Shown piece by piece: positions 8,401-15,819 of a stretch of DNA of 38,261 nt. The stretch's first letter is position 1. Every line of letters begins with the position of its first letter. The DNA is taken from positions 1 to 38,261 of the forward strand of contig SFMG01000017.1 of assembly GCA_004554455.1 (NCBI GenBank), written 5' to 3'. A program made the translations under genes and the position numbers. The notes under the pieces were generated by a model. The model searched no databases and had not been told where the DNA came from. It saw nothing but the letters and a program-made list of their open reading frames with translations. The stretch comes from Bacteroidales bacterium (lineage in GTDB: Bacteria > Bacteroidota > Bacteroidia > Bacteroidales > UBA932).

Positions 8401-9132
8401 GTGTATCAGCTCGTACTGGGCGTAGAGATTCCAAATCTCAGGCTGCTTCTCGTAAGGATACATATCCATATCCCACAATCCGTCGAACCAGATTGCGCCT
8501 ATAGGCCCGTAATTCGTCAGCAGCTCGGTGAGCTGGCTGTCCATAAAGTCCAGGTAATGCTGCCACTGCTCTCCCTTTCCGGGCTCCATACCCTCCTGGG
8601 ACCTCCACGGTCTGGTATGCAGACCCGTGCGTCCAAGCGGGAAGAAATCGTCCCTTCCCCAGTCCAGGTGGGAGTAATAGAGGTGCAGCTTTATTCCCTC
8701 CTCGCGGCAGGCCTCGGCGAGTTCTCCTATCACGTCCCGCCCGAAAGGGCTGCCGTCCACTACATTGTATGCGCTCGCCTCCGACTTGAACATAGAAAAG
8801 CCGTCGTGATGGCGGCTGGTGACCGTGAGGTACTTTGCTCCGGAAGCCTTGATTGCCTTCACCCACTCGCGGGCGTCGAATTTCGAAGGACAGAAGCCGT
8901 CGGCCAGATGGGCATATTCCTTATGGCTTATGTCCCTGGTCTGCAGCGCCCACTCGCCCTGTCCGAGCATTGAATATATGCCCCAGTGGATGAAAATGCC
9001 GAAGCGGCTTTCGTCGAACTCCCTGCGGGCCTCGAGAATTTCCGACGTCGGGCGGTAGCCGGGCTGTGCGATGGAAATCAGACTGATACAGCAGAGAAGA
9101 ACCGTAGTCAATGTGGTCTTGAGATTAGGCAT
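5485..9132 (-). CDS. Exported GH29 alpha-L-fucosidase fused to a transglutaminase-like protein
   Basis: This 1215-residue protein has a signal peptide (about 1-22), a GH29 barrel (about 25-365; FGIFIHWG, RHHDGF, and WFDG with nucleophile Asp217), a short beta region to about 450, and then a transglutaminase-like core (about 455-640) with Cys571 in GRCGEES and His604 in NHAWVEVW. The usual third residue appears as Glu622-Pro623. Next come a carboxypeptidase-regulatory-like beta domain (675-755), a second transglutaminase-like helix pattern (about 870-965) with Glu924 where the Cys should be, and a C-terminal thioredoxin-like segment without CxxC (about 1080-1215). GH29 enzymes remove terminal alpha-linked fucose. 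From memory, the second half matches exported Bacteroidetes transglutaminase proteins that normally stand alone. The frame is continuous through the junction. There is no SusC/SusD pair nearby. The function of the second half is not known. Confidence 0.88.
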   Translation of the reverse strand: MPNLKTTLTTVLLCCISLISIAQPGYRPTSEILEARREFDESRFGIFIHWGIYSMLGQGEWALQTRDISHKEYAHLADGFCPSKFDAREWVKAIKASGAKYLTVTSRHHDGFSMFKSEASAYNVVDGSPFGRDVIGELAEACREEGIKLHLYYSHLDWGRDDFFPLGRTGLHTRPWRSQEGMEPGKGEQWQHYLDFMDSQLTELLTNYGPIGAIWFDGLWDMDMYPYEKQPEIWNLYAQYELIHRLQPSCLVGNNHHMLPYPGEDIQIFERDIPGHNEFGYSGQDISSLPLETCQTMNWSWGYRVTDKDYRSPEDLVQYLVRTAGKGANLLLNIGPRPDGTLPDEALERLEYMGRWLERNGGSIYATKAGMVPEQDWGVSTRRGDSLFVHVLDGKLSEVVFDLKADVLSASVYPEGTPVAFSAEKGKLRLELPEAEEKCPDRIICLEIADEARKLCDWLYESMPLPDSLGFSREFWRRNVEKTLEVRERMGWNIPEREFRHFVLPLRVNNEDLDEFRLTYADTLCRRVQGMSLYDAALEINHWCHEQATYEPSDGRTSSPMATVRRGKGRCGEESVLAVAALRAAGIPARQVYTPRWAHTDDNHAWVEVWVDGKWHFMGACEPEAALDMAWFNAPVSRAMLLHTKVFGDYHGDEDVIRRNSCFTEINVIRGYVPARRAEVLVRDSEGRPVEGANVYFGIYNYAEFYKVAGYLSDSNGEAALDCGRGDIYIFASKDRKFGFGKCPADGRAEIVLEHSYGDCFTADMDIVPPVENPIAANASEEAIAANRLRLAEEDLIRDSHDHGNPAIEAFRQRHGSRRALRRLDRILACLSEKDLGDVSLEVLEDAFGNCRSRDPYVLGQRIDSERLLPFREEILANPELRRLRNPDAVLEWIKKNVEYVEGRNAQWLRTAPVLVLRSLKGDEVSRDMLFVAICRSLGMPARIDSVTGKTQYRKGRSWVDVDFYGYVPAAAPVGHLRLTRAADNADERLLYYRHFSIIRLYDNGERRQLGFGSDLDETPVELFSEGVDLEAGYYMLCTGTRLADGGVLNRCVFFNIEEGKETLVEIGLRHSDNAIAVIGSMDPERLYSDAEGEKSILSTTGRGWFLLAVLGERDEPSLHARRDLASSASELKAWGCPLVLLGAEGQCSVIDGLESAHYGIDSHGVAEMLSSGCGKEKYTLPVIAVCDSFGRVVYISQGYNTSLSSDLSRVVNGL

Positions 9133-9149
9133 AGTTTTATCGTTTTATG

Positions 9150-9157
9150 CAAAAATA
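9150..9157 (-). promoter_or_regulatory. -7 box for the fucosidase fusion
   Basis: On the minus strand this reads TATTTTTG, an exact TAnnTTTG match, 17 nt upstream of the start at 9132. The leader would be about a dozen nucleotides. A good -33 element was not found. Confidence 0.5.
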
Positions 9158-9181
9158 ACAAAGTTTCAGAAAAACTTGAGC

Positions 9182-9189
9182 TAACTTTG
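9182..9189 (+). promoter_or_regulatory. -7 box for cutC, very short leader
   Basis: TAACTTTG matches TAnnTTTG exactly and ends 7 nt before the cutC ATG at 9197, so the transcript would have almost no leader. It is divergent from the fucosidase promoter about 30 bp away. Confidence 0.55.
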
Positions 9190-9196
9190 CGGGGCT

Positions 9197-9823
9197 ATGA
9201 GTATGGAATATTTTCTCGAATCTTGCTGTACTGACGTAGAGCAGATACGCCGCGCCCAGGAAGCCGGCGCCCGCCGCATAGAGCTTTGCGAAAAGCTTGC
9301 TGTCGGGGGAGTCACCCCCTCCGCCGAACTGCTGAAAGCCGCCATTTCCGTCGCCAAGGTTCCGGTGAACGTCCTTGTTCGCCCCCGTGGAGGCGATTTC
9401 GTCTTCAGCGCCGCCGAGGCGGACACTATGCTCAGGGATATAGAACTCTGTCGCGAAGCCGGTGCCGCGGCCGTCGTCATCGGAGCCCTGGACAGCCGGG
9501 GAGATGTGGATATGCCTCTGATGAGGCGCCTCTGCGATGCCGCGTCCGGAATGTCCGTCACCTTCCACCGCGCCTTCGACGTCTGCGCTGATCCCCTCGC
9601 CGCCTTTGAGGACGTACTCGCCCTGGGCTGCGACAGGCTGCTGACCTCCGGCCACGAATCCGACGCCTTCAAGGGCCGCTTCTTCATAGCTGAACTGGTG
9701 GAAAGGGCTGCGGGAAGGATAATAGTGATGCCCGGCTGCGGAGTGCGCAGAAGCAACATAGCCCGCATCGCTGCCGATACGGGCGCCGTGGAATTCCACG
9801 CTTCCAGCGCTTTCTTTGATTGA
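9197..9823 (+). CDS. cutC: CutC family protein, short C-terminus
   Basis: A 208-residue TIM-barrel protein of the CutC family. Conserved blocks seen include RIELCEKLAVGGVTPS near residue 27, the VLVRPRGGDF segment near 60, VTFHRAFD near 120, and LLTSGHESDAF near 147. CutC was named for copper tolerance in E. coli, but its biochemical role is unsettled. Typical members have about 245 residues. This one stops just after the EFHASSAF segment, lacking the last 35-40 residues, and no continuation was found in the other frames before the next gene's end at 9866. It may be a naturally short variant or a recent truncation. The start at 9197 follows the -7 box directly. Confidence 0.85.
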   Translation: MSMEYFLESCCTDVEQIRRAQEAGARRIELCEKLAVGGVTPSAELLKAAISVAKVPVNVLVRPRGGDFVFSAAEADTMLRDIELCREAGAAAVVIGALDSRGDVDMPLMRRLCDAASGMSVTFHRAFDVCADPLAAFEDVLALGCDRLLTSGHESDAFKGRFFIAELVERAAGRIIVMPGCGVRRSNIARIAADTGAVEFHASSAFFD

Positions 9824-9865
9824 GTGTTTCTGACGCTTGCCAGAAGACGGTTCCCGTCCGTAAAA

Positions 9866-10339
9866 TCACCAGTGGCTGCGTTTCCGGGACGTTTTCACCC
9901 GGGAGCGTGCGCTCTTGCAACGTCGTATCAGACGCCTGAAAAAGCCCTCTTCCTCCTCTGAGTTATCCTCATGGCCGAACAGCTCGGGCCAGTTCATTCT
10001 GCCTTTCACCATACGGTATATGGTCGGCCAGTCGGGCAGGCCGCCCAGACTGCGGTCGTCTATGAAAAGATCCACGCGCAGCTTGCGGGTGATGCCGGCG
10101 TTTGCGAAATCGGTAATGGCCGGTCCGTCGCTGTTCACCGCGTAGAAATCAAGCCCGTTATCGTGGCAGAATTTGACAGCATCCTCCAGAAGCCGGCCTT
10201 CACGGGCTGTCCAGAGTATCAGCTTGTGCCCTTCCTTCTGCAGTTTTTTCAGCACGTCGAAGGCGAAGGGACGCTCCTTGCCAATGTTCGGGTAGCGATG
10301 CTCGACAATGGTTCCGTCGAAGTCAACAGCAATGGTCAT
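9866..10339 (-). CDS. Small HAD-superfamily hydrolase
   Basis: A 157-residue cytosolic protein with the HAD signature DFDGT (nucleophile Asp6, acid/base Asp8), motif II within ILWTAREG, and an acidic motif IDD near residue 93. There is no large cap insertion, so it is probably a small-molecule or sugar phosphatase; the substrate is unknown. The last 30 residues are very basic (RRLIRRCKSARSR pattern) and look like an added tail. The ATG shares one base with the stop of the upstream BY-kinase gene (TGATG), which implies translational coupling and a role tied to polysaccharide export or precursor metabolism. Confidence 0.8.
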   Translation of the reverse strand: MTIAVDFDGTIVEHRYPNIGKERPFAFDVLKKLQKEGHKLILWTAREGRLLEDAVKFCHDNGLDFYAVNSDGPAITDFANAGITRKLRVDLFIDDRSLGGLPDWPTIYRMVKGRMNWPELFGHEDNSEEEEGFFRRLIRRCKSARSRVKTSRKRSHW

Positions 10340-12741
10340 CAGTTTTCCTCCTTGTTATTCTCTCCGTAGCCGTAGCCGTAACCGTAGCCATAACCATAGC
10401 CGTAGCCGTAACCATAGCCATAGCCGTAGCTGCCGCCGAAGCCGTATGTCCTGCGGATAACGGAGCCGTTAAGCAGTACGCAGAGATTGTGGAACTTGCC
10501 TTCATCGACCATATCCTCAAGATTGTCAAGCATCCTGCGGTCGATCTTGCCGGCGCGTATGACGAAGAGAGTGGTATCGACTACCCTGTCTATCACCATA
10601 GAGTCCGCAACCACGTCACAAGGCACGTTGTCTATGAGTATCAGGTCGTATGCCTCCCTGAGTTCTGCGAAAAGGGAATCCAGGCGCGGTCTGCGCAGCA
10701 GCTCCACAGGGTTAGGCGGAACCATTCCGGCAGGAATCAGGGCCACGCCGGGACACACTTCCGCGTGTATGATGTCCTCCGTGCTGACGGATGAGTCGTA
10801 GAGGTAGTTGGACAGGCCCACGGTCTTGTGCTGCAGGCCGAAGAGCCTGGAGAGGGTACGCTTGCGGAGGTCACCGTCGATGAGCAGCACGCGCTTCTTT
10901 CCGTCGGCAGCGCAGGCCGCCAGGTTCACTGCCACGAAGGTCTTGCCGGAACCGGTCACGAAGGAAGAAAGGGTGACCACGTGTCCCTTGGCCTCGGCAG
11001 GGCGTATGAAATCCAGGTTCGTGGAAAGCATACGCATGGACTCGGTCATGATTCCCTTGGACTTGCGGTCATATACCAGTACGTCGCCGAGAGTGTCTTT
11101 CTTGTTCTTGCGGCGGCGCTTTGCCTTGCGTTTGGTCTTGTATTCCGGTATCTCGCCAGCGAAAGGCGCGCTCACATTCTCCTCTATCTCCTTGCGTGTC
11201 CATACCCTGGTGTCGAGGAAGAGTCTGGCGATAAGCAGCACGAGAGGGATGGCTATGCCCATAAGCACGCCCAGCAGCAGCCACTTGGCCTTGCTCGGGG
11301 CTATATGGGTTGCCGGACCGTCGGCCTCATCCACGACCTTGGCATTGTTGTCCACCATCGCCTGGGTGAGGGCATTCTCCTCGCGGCGGTTCAGCAGGAA
11401 CACGTAGAGACTTTCCTTGATCTTCTGCTGGCGCTCTATGCTTATCATCTCCCTCGCCGTGGACGGCATCTGGATGAACTTGCTGCGTGCCTCCGTCTCC
11501 TTGGCCTCGGCATCCGCCTTCTTCACCTCCAGACTCATCACGAGATTGTCTATGGAACGGAGTATGCTCTCCCTCATCGACTTGAGCGACATATCCAGAC
11601 TCTGCACAACCGGAGACTCGCTGCTGCTGTCCGCCATCAGGCGGTCGCGGTTCATCTTTGTCAGGTTATATTGGGATATCTGGCTTTCGATGCGCATATC
11701 GTCGAGGCCTATGTTGCTCGGAATCATATCCTCGGCCTTGCCGGCATCGTTGAGGTAGTCCCTTATGTAATTGGCAAGTCTGAGCCGTGTCTCCAGTTCG
11801 GCTATGACAGCCGTGGAGGCCTGGGTCTCGCTCAGATAGCGGGAAGCCGCCTCTTCTGCGCTCATCATCACGTTGCGGGTCTTGAACGCGTCCAGCTCCC
11901 TCTCCACGTCGAGCAGCTCCTGCTCAATGACGCTTATCCTGTCCGCAAGGAACTCGGCAGTGTTCACTGCCACCTGATTCTTGTCGGCAATCGCCTCCTC
12001 GTTATAGACCACAAAGAGCATATTCAGCACATCCCTGGCCCTCTCCCTGGACAGGTCCTGAAGGGAAAAGCGCAGAATCGTGCTCTCCTCTTCGGTCTGG
12101 CGGATCTGGAGGCGGGACAGCAGCTGTGCGGCCATCGCGGTCGGAGTGCTCTTGCTGACCTCTATGCTGCGTCCGTACCACTCCTCGCCGTAGATGGAGC
12201 TGGGAACGATGACCAGCTTGCCGCAAGGACAATCGAGACTGTCCCCAAGATTCACAAGCTTGACCTTCTCACCCATCTTCACGCTCACCTGTCTGGCATT
12301 TTGCGGAGTCACGGTGAAAGTCCCGACCGACTGCTCCTTGCAGCTCTCAGGGAATATCACGTTCACAGGGGAGCCGCTGCGGTAGAGCTCTATCTTGCGG
12401 AGCTTCACTCCCAGCTTGTAGCTCACGTCGGCATTCAGTCTCCTGACCACCTCGCTCATAAGCTTTCTGGACTTGAATTCCAGGATCTCATTCGAAACCG
12501 AGGTCTTGTTGATCAGGTTGTTGTAGGTGTCCAGACGGGCCGAGGACTTGTTGGTCGAAGGGTCCTTGATGATTACGGTCGCGTCTGCACGGTATATGAA
12601 GGTCGAGGTCGCATATTTGTAGGCAGCTATGCCTCCGCAGACCAGTATGCCCAGCACGAACCAGTACCAGTAGCTGAGCAGATAGAAGAAAAGGTCGAGC
12701 AGGTTGACCGAATTGTTCTTTTTGGAATTCTGTTTTGCCAT
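10339..12741 (-). CDS. Wzc-like polysaccharide co-polymerase with BY-kinase domain
   Basis: An 800-residue inner-membrane protein of the GumC/Wzc family. Transmembrane segments lie near 24-42 and 487-506, flanking a Wzz-type periplasmic region with a long coiled coil (about 260-450). The cytoplasmic BY-kinase has Walker A TGSGKT (596-601), Walker A' with IDGD near 621-624, and Walker B LILIDNVP (700-707). The C-terminal tail has 12 tyrosines, 11 of them in an uninterrupted Gly-Tyr repeat (772-793) encoded by a 6-bp tandem repeat. In Wzc, cycles of tail autophosphorylation and dephosphorylation control chain length and export. The gene lies 12 nt after the Wza-like gene and overlaps the HAD gene by one base. 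No Wzb-type phosphatase is seen nearby. Confidence 0.92.
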   Translation of the reverse strand: MAKQNSKKNNSVNLLDLFFYLLSYWYWFVLGILVCGGIAAYKYATSTFIYRADATVIIKDPSTNKSSARLDTYNNLINKTSVSNEILEFKSRKLMSEVVRRLNADVSYKLGVKLRKIELYRSGSPVNVIFPESCKEQSVGTFTVTPQNARQVSVKMGEKVKLVNLGDSLDCPCGKLVIVPSSIYGEEWYGRSIEVSKSTPTAMAAQLLSRLQIRQTEEESTILRFSLQDLSRERARDVLNMLFVVYNEEAIADKNQVAVNTAEFLADRISVIEQELLDVERELDAFKTRNVMMSAEEAASRYLSETQASTAVIAELETRLRLANYIRDYLNDAGKAEDMIPSNIGLDDMRIESQISQYNLTKMNRDRLMADSSSESPVVQSLDMSLKSMRESILRSIDNLVMSLEVKKADAEAKETEARSKFIQMPSTAREMISIERQQKIKESLYVFLLNRREENALTQAMVDNNAKVVDEADGPATHIAPSKAKWLLLGVLMGIAIPLVLLIARLFLDTRVWTRKEIEENVSAPFAGEIPEYKTKRKAKRRRKNKKDTLGDVLVYDRKSKGIMTESMRMLSTNLDFIRPAEAKGHVVTLSSFVTGSGKTFVAVNLAACAADGKKRVLLIDGDLRKRTLSRLFGLQHKTVGLSNYLYDSSVSTEDIIHAEVCPGVALIPAGMVPPNPVELLRRPRLDSLFAELREAYDLILIDNVPCDVVADSMVIDRVVDTTLFVIRAGKIDRRMLDNLEDMVDEGKFHNLCVLLNGSVIRRTYGFGGSYGYGYGYGYGYGYGYGYGYGYGENNKEEN
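10364..10429 (-). repeat. 11-copy hexanucleotide repeat encoding the Gly-Tyr tail
   Basis: Read on the plus strand, eleven contiguous 6-mers (CCGTAG, CCGTAA, CCATAG or CCATAA) run from 10364 to 10429. On the coding strand each encodes Tyr-Gly. Two third-codon positions vary, yet the period is exact, so gain or loss of units would stay in frame. Confidence 0.95.
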
Positions 12742-12753
12742 GGTCTCTGATTA

Positions 12754-13560
12754 TCAGTTTTTGAAGGCGCCGGTCCAGTAAAGGATGGAGCCCAGTGCAG
12801 AAAGTCCTGAAAGTACGGTGGAGGTTATGGTGAGGGCCAGCTGGCTGCCGCCGTCGAGCTTGGCCTTGCGCGGCTTCACATAGACCACGTCATCCTGCTG
12901 CAGCCAGAAGCCGGGCGAGTCGAAGCAGGACTTGCTCCTCAGGTCGATAGGATAGACCTGCCTTTCGCCGCCCTCTGTACGTATCACCCAGATATTGTCG
13001 TTCTGGGCGTAGGTGGTGAGGTCTCCGGCCATCGCTATGGCCTGCAGGATGGTGATCCTGTTGTCCTTGACAATGTAATTGCCCTTGGAGCCGACCTCGC
13101 CCAGAATCGTGATCTGGAAATTGGTGAACTCGGCCGTAACTATAGGGTCATTGATGTACTTCTTTTCGATAATCAGATTGCTGATCTCCTCCTTGAGCTG
13201 CTTGAGGGTCATTCCTTCTACGCGCAAGCTGCCCAGTACGGGGAAGAGTATGCACCCTTCGTTATCGACCAGATACTCCACGCCTTCCTCCTTCACGGCT
13301 GCGCTGCCTATGCTGCCCGTGACTATATTCACGTCCGTGGCGCCTCCCGTCAGATTGAAGGGTGCCGCCAGAGGCGCGTTGGTACAGCTCACGAGTATCT
13401 TTATCTTGTCATTCTTGCGGATTCTTACGTCCGGAGCTTCCGTGACGTCATAGGTTTTCAGCTCCTCCATATCCTGGAGGTAGGCCAGTTTCCGGTAGGA
13501 GCACGACTGGGTTCCGAAAACGAGACTCAGCAACAGTGCCGCGTAGAGGAATTTTCTCAT
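12754..13560 (-). CDS. Wza-like polysaccharide export outer-membrane lipoprotein
   Basis: A 268-residue lipoprotein of the polysaccharide biosynthesis/export family. The signal peptide ends at the lipobox Cys20 (TQSC). A polysaccharide-export segment begins at about residue 40 (RIRKNDKIKILVSC), followed by a SLBB-like region (ITILGEVGSKGNYIV, then RITILQAIAMAGDLT), and a hydrophobic C-terminal stretch (LALTITSTVLSGLSALGSILYW) that would form the outer-membrane helix. Wza forms the outer-membrane channel that docks with Wzc, encoded immediately downstream. The ATG at 13560 is chosen over one at 13632 because it opens the lipoprotein signal and lies after the promoter; the extension would precede the predicted transcription start. 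Confidence 0.9.
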   Translation of the reverse strand: MRKFLYAALLLSLVFGTQSCSYRKLAYLQDMEELKTYDVTEAPDVRIRKNDKIKILVSCTNAPLAAPFNLTGGATDVNIVTGSIGSAAVKEEGVEYLVDNEGCILFPVLGSLRVEGMTLKQLKEEISNLIIEKKYINDPIVTAEFTNFQITILGEVGSKGNYIVKDNRITILQAIAMAGDLTTYAQNDNIWVIRTEGGERQVYPIDLRSKSCFDSPGFWLQQDDVVYVKPRKAKLDGGSQLALTITSTVLSGLSALGSILYWTGAFKN

Positions 13561-13608
13561 CTTTCTTCCTAAATTTACAATACTTGCGATTGCGCACAAC
13601 ACAATTTG

Positions 13609-13640
13609 CAAATGTAGGAAAAAATTCGTCAATAGTCAAC
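13609..13640 (-). promoter_or_regulatory. Promoter of the polysaccharide export operon
   Basis: On the minus strand the -7 box TACATTTG (13609-13616) is an exact TAnnTTTG match, with a TTG 21 bp upstream (13638-13640). It would give a leader of about 45 nt before the Wza-like start. The upstream element sits just past the stop codon of the preceding lipoprotein gene. Confidence 0.65.
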
Positions 13641-14843
13641 AAGTTCGAAGCTTAGGTCTATATCTCCGAAGTGCCCCGCGTCGCCGTCGTTCGCCTCGAT
13701 GTAGGCGCGGCTGAGCTGGCCTCTCCACACGATATCGTCCTTTTGCCTGTAGGGCAGGTCGATTTCGAATCCGTAGCTCTTCGACTTTATGCGTCCCACG
13801 ATGCTGCACTTCCAGTTCGTCTGCTCCCCTCCGTCGTCCTCGGTAACCAGCAGGGCACAGTTCTCGATCTGTTCGGTCCAGTCGGAAATCAGCACCGCGT
13901 TGAAGTCCACAGGCCTGTCCCTTTTGCATCTGCGTATCACTATGGAGAACTGGGTGACGCTTGGCTGGTAGAGTTTCAGTTCCGCCTCGGTCGATGCGTA
14001 GAATCCGTCCACCGAACCCACCTGCACGTTGAATTCGCTGCCGCCGGCGAACCAGCTGTCAAAATTCTTCTTCATTCTGAAGTCCTTGAGTACCAGCATC
14101 TTGTGTCCGGAGAGCGCCTTGGTGGAACCGGCCTCCTTCGGCTTCACTATGATTTCGCCACCGCCCTCTCCCCAGGACGGGTCTTCCTTGCGCAGCATTT
14201 CGAGGGTGGTAAGGGAGCTGTCGTCGTTGCGGTTCACCACCCACACCGGCCTTTCCATAGCCAGCTCCTCATCCACCAGCACTTCTTCGAGCTGCCCGCT
14301 TGCCGCATCATAGCGGTATCCCACATTTACCTCCGAGTCGTCATCGGGCGCGAAGCTGATGATGGGTTCGCTCTTGCCATCCCAGTTTTCGTAGTAGGGC
14401 CAGTAGATCTGCAGGTCGGATTTTTCCAGGGCCTCGAGGTATGAGTCCACGTCCGCTCCGTCCACGGCAGCCGCTCCCGGGCCAGCCGCTATTCCGGATT
14501 TTGTCGCCGAGGCCTCCAGGCTTTCGCGCAGGAGCACACGCAGCGGTCTGTCATATTCCTTCCCGTATGCCTTTGTCGGATTGTCCCCCACTCCGTAGCC
14601 CGGGTTCCTGAACAGGTCCCTCATCGTGTATTCCTCGTCGTAGCCGTTTGCGCTGGAGGAGGACACCGCATCGTGCACCTCGCCCAGCTGCTCCTCGCCT
14701 ATGCCCGCTCCCGCCAGCAGCCTGGCCAGGTCGTCAAGCCGTACGTTCACCCTGGAATCCTCTTTGGGATTCGTGTCCACATTTTCACAGGCTGTCCAGG
14801 CGATTGCGCCCAGAATCAGCAGATAAAGACAAGACTTTTTCAT
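13629..14843 (-). CDS. Hypothetical lipoprotein, unrecognised family
   Basis: A 404-residue lipoprotein with the lipobox at Cys19 (WTAC) and no family that I recognise. After the signal there is a low-complexity acidic and serine-rich region (about 20-100), an Ala/Gly-rich stretch near 115-130 and then a mainly beta-type second half with alternating hydrophobic residues, including paired Cys in the last 100 residues. The start at 14843 begins the signal peptide; an in-frame ATG at 14900 lies inside the upstream terminator hairpin and is rejected. It lies between the prmC terminator and the Wza-like promoter on the same strand. A role in the envelope or in polysaccharide export is only a guess from position. 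Confidence 0.75.
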   Translation of the reverse strand: MKKSCLYLLILGAIAWTACENVDTNPKEDSRVNVRLDDLARLLAGAGIGEEQLGEVHDAVSSSSANGYDEEYTMRDLFRNPGYGVGDNPTKAYGKEYDRPLRVLLRESLEASATKSGIAAGPGAAAVDGADVDSYLEALEKSDLQIYWPYYENWDGKSEPIISFAPDDDSEVNVGYRYDAASGQLEEVLVDEELAMERPVWVVNRNDDSSLTTLEMLRKEDPSWGEGGGEIIVKPKEAGSTKALSGHKMLVLKDFRMKKNFDSWFAGGSEFNVQVGSVDGFYASTEAELKLYQPSVTQFSIVIRRCKRDRPVDFNAVLISDWTEQIENCALLVTEDDGGEQTNWKCSIVGRIKSKSYGFEIDLPYRQKDDIVWRGQLSRAYIEANDGDAGHFGDIDLSFELVDY

Positions 14844-14865
14844 TTTCTCAATGTTTTGGGGCAAA

Positions 14866-14905
14866 GAGAAAAAGAAACTTGCGTGTACCGAAAAGTACAC
14901 GCAAG
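14866..14905 (-). terminator. Intrinsic terminator of the PBP1A-ddl-prmC operon
   Basis: A perfect 11-bp stem (14878-14888 with 14895-14905) closes a 6-nt loop. On the minus strand it is followed by TTTCTTTTTCTC. It lies 6 bp after the prmC stop. The plus strand side is also T-rich, so it could work in both directions. Confidence 0.85.
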
Positions 14906-14910
14906 AAATT

Positions 14911-15807
14911 TCATTTTTCTGCTGAGAACAGAACGAAACGGTCGCGGCCGGAAAGATCCTTCAGGACCTCCGGGTCCCGGAAGCCCGCATCCCGGAACAG
15001 TCCGGCGACCTCCGGACCGTATGCCTCGTTGATTTCCACAAGCCCGAAGCCTCCCGGGGAGAGCAGGCGGGCGGCCAGGGCCGCCTCGGCGCGGTAGAAG
15101 CGGAGGGGGTCTCCGTCGGGCACGAAAAGCGCCAGCCCGGGTTCCCAGTCGAGAACGTTGCGGCTCATCAGTGCCTTCTCGCTTTCCCGCACGTATGGCG
15201 GATTGCTGAGGAATATGTCGAAACGGCCCCCGTCCTTCAGGCAGTCCGGGTCCAGTACGTCCGAAAGTACGAAGCGGGGCCTGTTGCAAGTCTCAGCCCC
15301 GGAAAGCGCATCGTCTCCGTCAAACTGGGAAGAGGCGACAGAGAGCGCCTCGGGAGAGATGTCGAGCCCGGTCACCTCGGATTGCGGGAGGCCTAGCGCC
15401 ATGCTCCAGGCAATGCATCCGGAACCGGTACACAGGTCCAGAACCCTCAGGGGTCTGCCGGCGCCACGGCTGAGATTCCCAGCTTTCCGGAGAGCCATAT
15501 CCACCATCTCTTCGGTCTCTGGGCGGGGGATGAGCACGGCCGGAGTCACTTTGAAGCGGCGGCCCAGGAACCAGGCCTCTCCCAACACATACTGAAGCGG
15601 CTCACAGCGCAGAAGACGGGAGAGACCGTCCTCCAGCAGGGGCAGCCGGGCGGGATCTATGCAGAAGCCGGGCTGCAGGATATGGGTCTGGGGAGTCACC
15701 CCGAGAATCTTGCCGCAGAGACCGTCCACCAGCGAGCGCGCCTCCCCTTCGGGATACAATTCCGAAAGGGCGTGTCTCGATGAAACTATGAAATCCTTCA
15801 GCAGCAC
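14911..15807 (-). CDS. prmC: Release factor glutamine methyltransferase PrmC
   Basis: A 298-residue SAM-dependent methyltransferase that methylates the Gln of the GGQ motif in peptide-chain release factors. An N-terminal helical domain (1-80) precedes the Rossmann core. The SAM loop is DLCTGSGCIA near 125 and the hallmark NPPYV catalytic motif follows in FLSNPPYV. A substrate-facing segment with PRPETEEMV is also present. Translation starts at GTG (15807), 12 nt after the ddl stop; no in-frame ATG upstream is compatible with the family's N-terminus. It is the last gene of the PBP1A-ddl-prmC unit and is followed by a strong terminator. Confidence 0.93.
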   Translation of the reverse strand: MLLKDFIVSSRHALSELYPEGEARSLVDGLCGKILGVTPQTHILQPGFCIDPARLPLLEDGLSRLLRCEPLQYVLGEAWFLGRRFKVTPAVLIPRPETEEMVDMALRKAGNLSRGAGRPLRVLDLCTGSGCIAWSMALGLPQSEVTGLDISPEALSVASSQFDGDDALSGAETCNRPRFVLSDVLDPDCLKDGGRFDIFLSNPPYVRESEKALMSRNVLDWEPGLALFVPDGDPLRFYRAEAALAARLLSPGGFGLVEINEAYGPEVAGLFRDAGFRDPEVLKDLSGRDRFVLFSAEK

Positions 15808-15819
15808 GGTGGAAATCCG

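Noticed and set aside
7180..8973. 597-codon open frame antisense to the fucosidase fusion
   Set aside because: Same cause as above; its translation is compositionally biased (His, Gln and Arg rich) with no motifs.
9824..9865. Terminator between cutC and the HAD gene
   Set aside because: Only a 5-bp GACGG/CCGTC stem with a 3-nt loop and a weak A-run is present; too weak to call.
10828..12750. 640-codon open frame antisense to the Wzc-like gene
   Set aside because: No start signal, no domains, and complete overlap with a well-supported gene.
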